From positions 232,501-287,698 of the forward strand of contig WPIO01000224.1 of the NCBI GenBank assembly GCA_009760855.2: a stretch of DNA of 55,198 bases. Reading direction: 5' to 3'. This document shows positions 11,867 to 21,104 of the stretch, piece after piece. The translations under genes and the position numbers were made by a program. Each line of letters begins with the position of its first letter. Position 1 is the first letter of the stretch. The stretch is from Cristatella mucedo (Eukaryota; Bryozoa; Phylactolaemata; Cristatellidae). Under the pieces are notes generated by a model, which saw nothing but the letters and a program-made list of their open reading frames with translations, was not told the origin of the DNA and ran no database searches.

Positions 11867-12282
11867 TGTAGGGACACGCTTCAGCCGTCCCTTTTTAGTG
11901 TCGCGAGGCCCGACCTAACTCGGTACCAAAATTCGTAGAACTTTGGAGACAGGAATAGAGTTGCCGGACCGTCCTTCGTGCTTCGATCCGTCGGCCAACT
12001 GGAAGCCAGATCGAGAGCACGAAGTCTAATTAGTCCTGCTATGACCGCCCTATGTAGGGAATACTTCTCAGTACTAACAATCGACCGCTGCCTTCCAGTC
12101 GGCACCATAATTGCCGGTCCTTGCTTGCAGGCAGCCGCGGTAAACCTTCTGATAATCTGACTGTTCGCTTGCTCTCGCACGCTGTCCGCTTTAATGTCGT
12201 GGACACCGACTGCGCGCGATGAGCATTTTCAGCGGGAAACGTCAATCACCACAGTAGTGGCCTGACAACTGGGTTCCCCACA
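11867..12282 (+). mobile_element. Possible LTR (weak)
   Basis: The segment starts TGTAGGG and ends CCCCACA, near-perfect inverted ends with TG...CA termini, and is followed at once by TTGGCGACTAGA, which resembles an LTR-element primer-binding site. There is no matching target duplication and no internal coding region, so it could only be a 5' LTR with a deleted body, or a chance CpG-rich segment. A GGGAATACTTCTC motif at about 12058 is shared with the 8.3-kb tandem array. Confidence 0.3.
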
Positions 12283-12457
12283 TTGGCGACTAGACTCACG
12301 ATATCGACAGCCTTCACGACCTCCTCAGCCTCTCACAAGCTCCAGTAGCAGGTAAGCGAGGACATATTTTTTCAGTAGAAATCTTTTTATTTTTTTAAAT
12401 ATTTAAGTATTATTTTTGCTCAAAATACTTTTAATGACTTTAATTTGTCAATCTGCA

Positions 12458-12548
12458 GATTACCTACGAGGGCCGCCATTCCGGTTCCGGTTACAGGCGT
12501 GTGTGGTGTTACCCATTTGCTTCGGAGTTTACGTCAGCCCTTGACAGG
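12458..12548 (+). other. Candidate exon of unknown gene, possibly 5' non-coding exon of prohibitin
   Basis: A GC-richer 91-base block lies between a good acceptor (TTTGTCAATCTGCAG, ending 12457) and a donor (GACAG|GTACAT). A strong donor CAG|GTAAGC also sits upstream near 12353. Two frames are open across the block, and neither matches a known protein. It lies 3.3 kb before the first prohibitin coding exon, which itself begins with an acceptor two bases before ATG, so an upstream non-coding exon must exist somewhere. The link is inference only. Confidence 0.25.
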
Positions 12549-12871
12549 TACATCGTGTTTTTGATAAATTTATATAACCTCTCCGATGATTATTTCTTAT
12601 GGTATTATTATTTATGTATGAGCCGTGACCCCCTATGAGTTGGGCTGCCCCAAAGTGCTGTTATCTTAAAAGCAGCTAGTCGGTGCGAATTCACCTATCA
12701 TTACTTTGGACGCCAGTTCTATTCTTTCAACGTCGGATTTGTTCTTCATGCATGGTAGTGCTGCACCTAGCACATTCACACTATACTGGTACTGATCCCA
12801 TCAATGTCAATCCAATTAGTATCCGCACCCTAGACACGGTGGTTTGTCGTTCCTGCAGCTGATAAACTAGT

Positions 12872-12879
12872 GTCTAGTG
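12872..12879. repeat. 8-bp target duplication, left (GTCTAGTG)
   Basis: Directly precedes the MITE terminus CAGTGG and matches GTGTAGTA (13066-13073) at six of eight positions. hAT elements make 8-bp duplications, and the TCTAG core fits the known SPIN target preference. Confidence 0.65.
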
Positions 12880-13065
12880 CAGTGGCTCTCAACCTTCCTA
12901 ATGCCGCGACCCGTTAATACAGTTTCTCATGTTGTGGTTACCCCCAACCATAAAATTATTTTGTGCGAATTGTTGAAATACGTATTTTATGATGGTCTTA
13001 GGCGACCCCTGTTAAAGGATCGTTCGACCCCCAAAGGGGTTCGACCCACAGGTTGAGAACCGCTG
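12880..13065. mobile_element. SPIN-like hAT MITE, 186 bp, non-autonomous
   Basis: The terminal inverted repeats are CAGTGGCTCTCAACC (12880-12894) and GGTTGAGAACCGCTG (13051-13065), complementary at 13 of 15 positions. Internal blocks include CCTAATGCCGCGACCC, TGGTCTTAGGCGACCCC and CGACCCCCAAAGGGGTTCG. From memory of the family, these ends and subterminal blocks are those of the SPACE INVADERS (SPIN) hAT transposons and their MITEs, known from several vertebrates and a few invertebrates and attributed to horizontal transfer. No transposase is present. Two mismatches in the duplicated target indicate some age. Confidence 0.85.
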
Positions 13066-13073
13066 GTGTAGTA
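13066..13073. repeat. 8-bp target duplication, right (GTGTAGTA)
   Basis: Directly follows the MITE terminus and is the diverged partner of 12872-12879. Confidence 0.65.
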
Positions 13074-13282
13074 GCTTGCCATAGCATTCTTCAAGTTAAT
13101 CCACCTGGGCCCGTTTTTGGTATGCTTGGTTCCATTAGTATAGATCCGTTATAATAATAAGACATTTATCTAGAGACCTCAGATAACTGAATCTCTTTCT
13201 GAGCACTTTACAGAAGCTGTATAGAACGCACCCATCAATTCAAAAATCAAAGAGTATCTTAGATAATAATATAGTAATAATA

Positions 13283-13392
13283 ATTATAATACACGATAAA
13301 GCGCCATCAGAGCGCAATCTCTTTCTAGGCGATTACATTTGCTGCAAAGGGAAACTCGATTGAATGGTGAATGACATCATGCTAAAATAAAT
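13283..13392 (-). mobile_element. LINE A 3' end fragment
   Basis: Reverse-oriented tail (ACACGATAAAGCGCC, CTTTCTAGGCG, TTTGCTGCAAAGGGAAA) plus the upstream GAATGGTGAATGACATCATG segment, matching 6380-6480 in reverse complement. Confidence 0.7.
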
Positions 13393-13399
13393 CTGGATG

Positions 13400-14835
13400 T
13401 AAGTAGCGATGGGCCGTTTTCAGTGAAAGTTGGGTCCAATAATCGAATGATTTTTTTATGTTACCTTTAAAACATATGCGTGATATTAACAAAATCATTT
13501 AGGTCGAAACGGTTTGACGATTTCCACTTTAAAAGTAAGCATTGAAAAAACGTGCAAATTCATGCCCGACTCCAGAAGCAAGATAGCTATAAATAACAAA
13601 TGTACCGATCTCGGCATCATAGACTACTTTTGTCCGAACTGGTTTAGCCTTGGCATAGTGCTTTACATGTTTGCAGCTTCTTGAGGCGAGTGCTTGTGAC
13701 TTTTAAACAGCTTCATTCACAGTTTGGCAATTGTTTCATATATGGTATTGTGTAAATAACCTGGTCGTGCCTAGCTATTTGAGCTTCTCTCTTGTCAGTT
13801 TTTTCAGAGTGAGTGTCTATGTTTGTCATGGTAATTGTGTTTTAATCTAAATATCTATGCATTTCAATCTGCAGTCAAGGCATATCATGGGGTGACAAGA
13901 GTAAGTTATGAGAATCACGGGTTCAAGGTTTTTGTCATTCAGTATGTACGTATCGTTTGTAGACTGACTTGAAGTAAATAGAGGTGTTGAATGGTTTAGC
14001 CTTATTTCGAAACTCGATGTATGCTATACTTGGTTGGATGAAGCACAACGTGGTTAGCCATTTGTCAATAATAATAAAAAAAATGGGATTCGTCTGTATA
14101 TCATGCAGAGAGATCATAATCTCTATTCTGGCGCTCTACTTATGGTTCATGGCTCCAACCCACGACTTTGGTCGTTAAAGGCTAGCACCTTGTCCCTTGG
14201 CCAAGTCAGGGCAGCTTATAGCTAGTGCAGGAGCATTTTTAAAATCTTGGTATTTAGAATGTCGCTGTGTAATGGTAGCAAACCTTTTTTTAAATTGTTT
14301 GATTAACTGCCGGATTTCTGCCAATTGTTTTTACCGAATTTGTGAAAATCAATCAGCACCAAGCCGGATGTTGTCTGGTGAGGGACCAAAAATGTGCTGA
14401 GATACCTTTTTGCTTTAGGGTTTAGTGTTGAGCATTTATGCTTTTTCGGTATACAGTTTACAGATGCTGGCTGCCATAGTAAACTTGTTGCGATGCGCAG
14501 TGCCCAAAGCAGCAAGTTCTCTCGTTCAATGCGAATTCCTGCTCTGTTAGTCATGCCCGACAGGAGCTGAACAGTTAGTTATCTTGTCCAACCTGGCTAA
14601 TCATAGTGGGAGCTTTGTGAAGGGGCAACTTGGCGATTTCGCTTTGCCGATAACCAAGCTTTTCTTGACAAACAAGTTGGTTTTTGTCATACAACTTAGC
14701 TTAGGCGTTTTTTATTTCTATCAAGTTCGATGAAAAATAGCTCCATGTGTAACGTCTTTTGTTCAGTTTCGTGACTTTTCTGGTAGCACGTGGCAGATAT
14801 GTCTTGTTATGGATGCTCTGACGTATTTGTGGCTT
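13400..14835. other. AT-rich intergenic DNA with a SINE head remnant
   Basis: No gene supported. Around 14145-14215 the reverse strand shows a degenerate head of the tRNA-derived SINE: the complements of a CCACGACTTTGGTCG block and of GCTAGCACCTTGTCC, next to GGCCAAGTCAGGG. Confidence 0.4.
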
Positions 14836-14836
14836 G

Positions 14837-14998
14837 TGGGCCGTGATAGCCCAGGAGGTAATGGTCTTGCTCTTAACGACCAAGGTCGTGGGTTCGAATG
14901 TTGCAGTTGACGATTCTTTATTGGCAACTGCAAGCAGTGGTGATAGTCGTTTAGGCTCTTCTGTTGCTATAAAAATGAAGCTGTTAACTCGGCTCCTA
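14837..14998 (+). mobile_element. tRNA-derived SINE family 2, copy 1
   Basis: The head reads GGCCGTGATAGCCCAGGAGG with an A-box-like start; the B box is GTGGGTTCGAATG (near 14890); then a CTTTATTGGCAACTGCAAGC block and GTGGTGATAGTCG, GCTCTTCTGTTGCTAT. The same order occurs at 36646, 42007 and 43862 and, reversed, at 15105. The polymerase III promoter boxes show tRNA ancestry; the body is family-specific. Confidence 0.75.
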
Positions 14999-15058
14999 TT
15001 TTATGCACTGTAGATAAATCAAGTTGATGAAAATTCATGGCTTCCCTGACCTTATATA

Positions 15059-15102
15059 TACCAGCTGATTTGACAGCCTATACCAGCTGATTTGACAGCC
15101 TC
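15059..15102. repeat. 22-bp tandem duplication
   Basis: CCAGCTGATTTGACAGCC occurs at 15061 and again 22 bases later at 15083, with identical TA spacers. Confidence 0.85.
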
Positions 15103-15104
15103 TT

Positions 15105-15182
15105 TTGTATAGTGACTGAAGAGCCTTTACGGCTATCACCACCTCTTGCAGCAGCGATAAAGGATTACCCATCGCAGGATCC
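15105..15182 (-). mobile_element. SINE family 2, truncated reverse copy
   Basis: Reverse complement gives a GATGGGTAATCCTTTATCGC block, GTGGTGATAGCCGTAAAGGC and CTCTTCAGTCACTATA, the 3' body of the SINE at 43930-44000. The tRNA-like head is absent. Confidence 0.65.
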
Positions 15183-15891
15183 AGGCTTGCTCAGGTGGTT
15201 GACAAGATGTCTAGTGCCAGCTTCTCTCTGGAAACTGCAGCATTGAAAACAGGCTGGCCCTGTGGTTTTGGCAGCTCTCCTAAAGTACAGATACTTGTAA
15301 TATTCGTCGATGCCCCCTTGATTGTTAGGAAATCGGTTATGTCGATTGGCAATCTATCCCAGGTGCTGCCTTATAACAAGGCTCCCCAAGCATGTGGTGA
15401 CTATACAAGTGCTCTTCTAGGTTGTCCTGCAATCAATAGCATGATTGATTCATTGCTACGAAACCCTATAGCAATGAGCTGAGTCTCGGCAACACTCCCA
15501 CAGCATAAGCTCATTTGACCCCCCTCCCTTCCACTGGTAGCCTATGGCTTTGGCTGCATGAATGTAGTAGAGTAGATATGATATGAAGTCAGGGTGTAAT
15601 AGAAATTTAATCTTATCAGTTGGTGTGCAAAAATAAATGCTGTAACACTCAGTGAAATTACCTGTATCAGATGACCTGCCTCTTGTCGGTGTTGCTTGGG
15701 AAGTTGAACCCTGCTACTTCTAGCACAGCAGGCTAATGCCCTAGCCACTCGCCAGTTCCTTTGACAGAGGTTCAAGCATTACATCCTTGCAGCTAACTTC
15801 ACTGAGTCCGGTGCGAGTGTGCTAAGGTTGCCAAACAAGCTTTAGACCGACAATAAAGCCATTTCAAGCTAAGCTGTTCTGTTTTATTTAG

Positions 15892-15981
15892 ATATGGCGG
15901 CAAGACTGCTGAACAACCTGGGAAGAGTAGGCCTCGGCATTGCTGTTGCCGCTGGTGTCGTGAATTCGGCACTGTATAACG
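15892..15981 (+). CDS. PHB1: Prohibitin exon 1 (coding)
   Basis: Preceded by acceptor TTTTATTTAG, so the transcript has an upstream non-coding exon. ATG is at 15894. It encodes 29 residues beginning [15 protein letters not shown], the hydrophobic membrane anchor, and ends with the first base of the next codon before donor GTAAAT. Confidence 0.9.
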
Positions 15982-18900
15982 GTAAATCAAGCAGCCGGTA
16001 GCCGCGCATTTGGCAATGTTGCGAAGATATCGGTCGTTGTGTAGAATTATATTTGTTTTTCAGTTGACGGTGGCCATCGTGCTGTTATATTTGACCGATT
16101 CCGTGGCGTCCAGGATAAAGTAGTTGGAGAAGGCACTCACTTTATGGTTCCTGTCGTCCAGCAGCCTATCATATTTGACATTCGATCTCGACCTGCTAAC
16201 ATTCCATGTGTGACCGGAAGCAAGGGTAAGGAGCAATGAGCAACTGCTTCTTTCTGTTCCATGTGTTTTTGAGTTTATTTCGAAGGTGCCCTTGATGCTG
16301 GTATTGGGCCTCAATTGTTGTATCTGCTGGTATGTACCATCTAGTACGCTTGGTTCTTAAAACCTTTTCAAGACTGTGCCATCAGTTCCCGAGCTTCCAA
16401 AGTCTCTAATGTATACTAAGCATCCGTGACGTGACACGTACAATTAGTTTAAAATCCACTTGTTTGTCACAGCATTTGTTCTGTCAATGTTAGCTGTCTT
16501 TTGTATGCTAATGCCTGCTGAAATTATGCATATTCCTAACCAATAAACATTATTTGTGCATAATAATAATAATAATACACTTGATAAAGTGCCCACAGAG
16601 AACGCAATCTCTTTGGTCTAGCGGTTAAGGTGCTCGCCCCGACCAAGGTCTGACTGAGGTCGTGGGCTCGAGCCCCGAGGCATATGTGAAGCGCCTGAAT
16701 AGAGATTAAGTTCTCTTGGGACGCTATATAAATTAAATGAAAAATAGATTATAGATGCTTTACATTTGCTGGCATGCTTGTCGAAGCATGCCACTTAGGT
16801 TATCATTAAACTTTGTTTGTAGCTTGTCGTGCTTTTAGCAGCAAAGCATTTTGGTAGAGATACGCCCTTGGCGCTATTCGAGCCGGCCATTATTACTGTC
16901 TTACCATGCGTGAAAGCATGCAGGATAAGCCATTGTTTCATTGTGTTGAACTATTTCCTGCTACTGATGTAGTCACTATTTTTAAACTAGATTATTATGT
17001 TGTCTCCTCTTAGCACTGACAACTGTGATATACTGGATGCTACAAGTATCCTCTATAAAAGTGTGCTTATCGTGTGGGCATTTTCTTGTCACTTATTAAG
17101 AGTTGGAAGCATGTTATTGCGAGCAGGCAAAACCGTTTGCATGACAATTTTTGAATCAGTATTGGAAATTGATGGCACGATATAAATGTGAACCACTAGC
17201 ATTATATTATGACAAATAACTAGGTCGAGAAATCAAAGTTATTTCCTAGGTCTCTAGTCAGTTTGCCAAATGCATGTACTAAATTTGCGAACTTTTTAAT
17301 ACATGCAGATTGCTGTGGTTTTGGCTTCGTAGGGTTTGTTGGTACTTTTTCAGCAGTTTTACACAGTCCATTACTCCTTTATCACAAACGTTATGTAGTT
17401 GTTTTTTTCACTCTAGCTTAGCTGTGGATTTCTTGCTTATTCTTAAACCAGGTCTGACCTAGTTTTACATGCGCAAAACCGGAACTTCAATTTTGATGTG
17501 GCTTGAAGGAGTTCGTGACCGTCATTAAGGTGGGTTTATGCCTAGTGGGATGCTTGGCATATCCAAAAATTTGAACTTATTTTCTGTTGCTATTCTTCGA
17601 AGACCGAAACTGCTAGCTCAACTCATAAACCATCGAACAAGTAATTTACTCTTTTTCATAGCTAATGTAGTAGCAATGGTCACAGCATGCAAATTTTTAG
17701 CTTTTAATGATTTGTCGTAAAAATGTAATTAATTTGTATAGTGCCCTAAGAGAACTTAATTTCTATTCAGGCGCTTTACATATCCCACGGGGCTCGAACC
17801 CATGACCTCAGCCAGACCTTGGTCGGGGCGAGCACCTTAATTGCTAGACCAAGTCAGCCAATTGTCGCTATTTTCCCCTTGATTTTGTGAGTCAGTACTT
17901 AGCTAATCTTTGAAATTGTTGCTCAAACATTGTGTGCCAGCTCTGTAGTCTGGCTGTTGCTCATATCATGCACCTGCAAGACGCGTTTCCTTGCAGCAAA
18001 TGTAAAGCATCCAGAGAGAGATTGAGTTCTCTGGCTGCGTTTTATCAAGTTTATTACGGTTAAGATGTCAAATCTTCAGCAGTTTTAAAAGTGGTTCTTG
18101 CAGAGACTCGATGTGTTTAGTTCAGCAGGCTGCTTGTTGCTATTAGATTGGACATACGAATTGTCTAGTGCTAGATGCTCTATGGGTGTTTCTGTACTGT
18201 TTTAATGCGATTCTCTTGTAGATTTGCAGAATGTAAACATCACCTTACGCATCCTTTTCCGACCTTCGGCTGATCAGCTTCCCAAGATATTCACCAACCT
18301 TGGTGTTGACTATGATGAACGTGTCTTGCCTTCGATTACACGTGAAGTTCTTACGGCTGTTGTGGTAACGAAAATGAATGGATTGGCTCACTAGCCGTAC
18401 TGTGACGTACTTTTTTATGGCCTTGCATAGTGTCTAGAAAGAGATTTGGTTCTCTTTAGGCGTTATTGCCTCGTTTGTCAGACGTGGAAAATGTTTTAGT
18501 TCGTGTGTTGGAAAGTTGCTGCTGCCCTGTTTTGATAATTGTGATTGGTCTCTTAAAGTAACTTGGTAACTTCAATATGTACCAGCAACCCACTCATGCC
18601 GAGTCCTCTCAGGGTGTCGGCCATCCATTGGTGCATGAGAATCTTGTTGCATGCTTAGTTTACCATAAAAAAAGGTTTAGTTCACTTAGTGTGCTATATA
18701 GATATCTTATTCTTGTTATATTGGTTATTGTAAGCTGTGTTACATTTGCAGTGCTCGCTACTTTTTAGGTTTCTTTGCAACTTGTTTGCTCCGTACTTCA
18801 TGGCACTCGGTAGGGTGTAGCATACTGTAAATAACTCACTGCCCAAATGCACTTCTGTCCTGCTAATATCGTTATAATAATAAATAATAATAATATAATA

Positions 18901-20943
18901 TAATAATATCGCTAATATTTGCACAATCAATTGTAAACCTCTTGTGGCACGTGTGACTACTTTAAATAGTTGGTGATATTTTGCAATACATAGCTTCACA
19001 GTGGTTTCTCTACGTTGTCTATGCCAATTGCAATACGATGATATACTTACTTTATGCTTATGTTCTATAAGCTGCTGGTGAGTGGACAGAAGCAGTAGCT
19101 TGTGGATAAGTTTTAGGCATGCCTACCCAGCAATTATGAAATGTAGGTAGCCCTTAGCTAGATGCACGTGTCTGATCAATGTGAGATGCCGACTCTATCT
19201 TTGGATCTCGGTAGATTCTTTATCTTGATTTTTTATTCTTTTTCTTGATAGGTTAATGTTTTAGGCTTTAATTGGGCAGTTCAAGACCGTTTGTTTGCTA
19301 TAGTAAGTCTATATATTGCTCCTGGCTCGTATCACCACTTGCATTTGAAATTGAAGAATTATTCAAAATCAATAATTTAGCAGAGACAATAATTATAATT
19401 ATTGTAAAGCTAAAGAACCAGTTGCCCGGCTCCAGCCTCTTAGACTTGCCCCTTTCCTTCTGTCCTTTGCATGCTTGCCTGTTCCTGTTAATAGCCACGA
19501 GTCCTGCAAACTAGCTGCCCTGAGCCTTCTTGTCGTTGCATGCATGTCTAACCATTATAACTTGCTTTTCATCAACTCTTCATTATTGCTTCTTTTCCAA
19601 TGAGTTGTAAAGCATCTGGAGAAGATTTAGTTATCTTAGGACACTGCAGAATACGATTGCTTGGTGTTACTATTTGTGTCAATAAATATGTAGTTACTGA
19701 CTTAGTATTAATAGAGATTGACATTACTTCTGAGGTTTAATAAAAAAAAATAATGCATCAACCACTGTTATGCATTTTTTAATTTATGATTTTTGCAATC
19801 CCAGGATGCGCTTTAATCTTGTAGCAACATTCAGAAAATGGAAAAACTAAGCTCATGCCTTTTGCATGTTCGATTGATTCTTATTTAGAGCTACATTTAT
19901 GTAGCTATGTCTTAGCTGAATGTGTGTATTTGTCATTTGTGCATTCATCCTTGCATCACATGGTCATGTATCGGCACTTTTTATTTTTGCAAAGAAATGA
20001 TTTACTTTAGTTTCTTGGACATCTGTGACTCAGTACTTACATGTCTTCCTGCTCCTGTCAGCTTCAAGATGTCGTCCATTTATTTGAGGTTCCTTTATTC
20101 TCTTGGTCCAACCTGCCTATCTGAAGTACTTCCTGATCAGGCTATGCATCGTATCACCCATTCTTCTGATCTAAGTCGTTTTGCTGAACCGTTCATCAAA
20201 ACTCATTCTCTTGCCTTCAGTTCCAAGCTTGAAATGCAAAGCCGACTGACGTCACGACATTGCTGACTTGACAATATTTGATAAAAGGCACAAACACCAC
20301 ATATTTCTCTTAGTATTTAGTAAGGCCTGTTAAATGTCCTTTGTATGTTTATGGATGCTGACATTTTACACGATATCACAAACTTGCTTTCATTTTAGCA
20401 TATGTTAAGGCGCGACCTAAAAAGGGAAGTTACAGTTCAGTGAGCTAAACAACCGTGAGATGATCATTTCAGCATATGAGCTGATATAACCCAGCAGTCC
20501 TAACTCTGATCTCTGACTTGCTTTCTGTTTCATTTGGCTGAACTACTATCTCCGTGTGCTGCTCTAGTTAACTCACTGCACCTATAATTTTTAAGCTGTA
20601 ATTTTGTGTGTGGTCGAAATTGTTATTCTGAAGAGTAGCATGCTTGCATTTCACGATTCATGTCGTTGGTTTGAGTCTTTCAGCAAAAAATTCTTGATGC
20701 TCACTGCAAGGTGGGGTATTTTTGGTGCTAACGCACTTCTGTCGAAATATAAATCAAAGCCATCGAATCGGCCGACTTATTACTTGATATTTTTTTATGT
20801 ATTTATTCACAACAATGTTGTTACCCTGATAAAACGCAGTACTTAGTTATAGTGAATGAATTTTATTCTAGGCACAGTTTGATGCAAGTGAACTCATCAC
20901 TCAAAGAGAGCTCGTGTCACAGAGAGTGGGAGCGAAGAGCTGA
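15894..20943 (+). CDS. PHB1: Prohibitin 1, first four coding exons; reading frame broken in exon 4
   Basis: Prohibitin 1 is an SPFH-family protein that forms ring complexes with prohibitin 2 in the mitochondrial inner membrane and supports cristae, mtDNA and protease control. Four exons (15892-15981, 16064-16225, 18222-18364, 20872-20947) join in phase and encode the N-terminal membrane anchor ([16 protein letters not shown]) and the first part of the SPFH domain ([68 protein letters not shown]). After that Val, two extra bases (GG) relative to the family change the frame, giving GAKS and a stop at 20941-20943, so only 154 residues are readable against about 272 normally. No exon for the rest of the SPFH domain or the C-terminal coiled coil was found downstream, where a LINE starts within 200 bases. 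Either a truncated pseudogene, an allele with lost exons, or an assembly error. Identity is certain; functionality is doubtful. Confidence 0.85.
16064..16225 (+). CDS. PHB1: Prohibitin exon 2
   Basis: Acceptor TTTTTCAG, donor GTAAGG. Completes the split Val codon and encodes residues 30-83 plus one base, including [29 protein letters not shown] and [16 protein letters not shown]. Highly conserved SPFH-domain start. Only 82 bases separate it from exon 1. Confidence 0.92.
16560..16755 (+). mobile_element. tRNA-derived SINE family 1 inserted into a LINE A-type tail, prohibitin intron 2
   Basis: An ATA-rich reverse LINE tail (16563-16612) is followed by a tRNA-like head: A box TTGGTCTAGCGGTTAAGGTG (from 16612) and B box GTCGTGGGCTCGAGCCCC. 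The 3' part (GTGAAGCGCCTGAATAGAG, AGTTCTCTTGGGACGCTATA) resembles the LINE A tail. Copies of the same SINE lie reversed at 17735-17865 and 38655-38790. It is not a tRNA gene, because the 3' acceptor half is replaced by the LINE-like tail. Confidence 0.78.
17735..17865 (-). mobile_element. SINE family 1, reverse copy in prohibitin intron 2
   Basis: Read on the - strand it gives the head GACTTGGTCTAGCAATTAAG, then GTGCTCGCCCCGACCAAGG, B box CATGGGTTCGAGCCCCGTGG and the tail GTAAAGCGCCTGAATAGAAA. Near full length. Confidence 0.8.
18000..18062 (+). repeat. LINE A 3' tail fragment
   Basis: GTAAAGCATCCAGAGAGAG, then TTGAGTTCTCTGGCTGCG and TTTATCAAGTTTATTA, preceded by TTCCTTGCAGCAAA as in LINE A copy 2. 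Lies in prohibitin intron 2; similar weaker tails are at 18430-18470 and 19605-19650. Confidence 0.7.
18222..18364 (+). CDS. PHB1: Prohibitin exon 3
   Basis: Acceptor TTCTCTTGTAG, donor GTAACG. Encodes [18 protein letters not shown] and [18 protein letters not shown], the most conserved prohibitin block. Intact and in phase. Confidence 0.93.
20065..20345 (+). mobile_element. LINE A C-terminal fragment in prohibitin intron 3
   Basis: The frame [19 protein letters not shown], followed by MHRITHSS, matches FRSLHSLAPAYLSDLLPHQA and KHRTTRFS of LINE A copy 2. 5'-truncated and decayed. Confidence 0.65.
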
Positions 20944-20947
20944 CTTG
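20872..20947 (+). CDS. PHB1: Prohibitin exon 4, frame-disrupted
   Basis: Acceptor TTTTATTCTAG. Encodes [19 protein letters not shown], then a GG insertion relative to the family (20929-20932 region) leads to TGA at 20941. Past the insertion the other frame reads SEELT, as expected of prohibitin, up to a donor-like GTAATT at 20948. The break is therefore an indel inside a real exon, not a boundary error. Confidence 0.75.
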
Positions 20948-21104
20948 GTAATTACACTATTGCAAATTGTTTGTGGCCAGTTTGCCTAATTTTTGCCTTT
21001 TTGGAGTGCCTGTCATGTTGTATGAACTGCCAATCAATCATTCTCATATGTATTCACCAATTCTCTTAATTTAGGCAAGTGCCGTGGTACATGCGTGACT
21101 GAAT

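Noticed and set aside
16612-16680. Functional tRNA gene
   Set aside because: A and B boxes are present but no intact acceptor stem or 3' half; it is followed by a LINE-like tail and occurs in several copies, so it is a SINE head.
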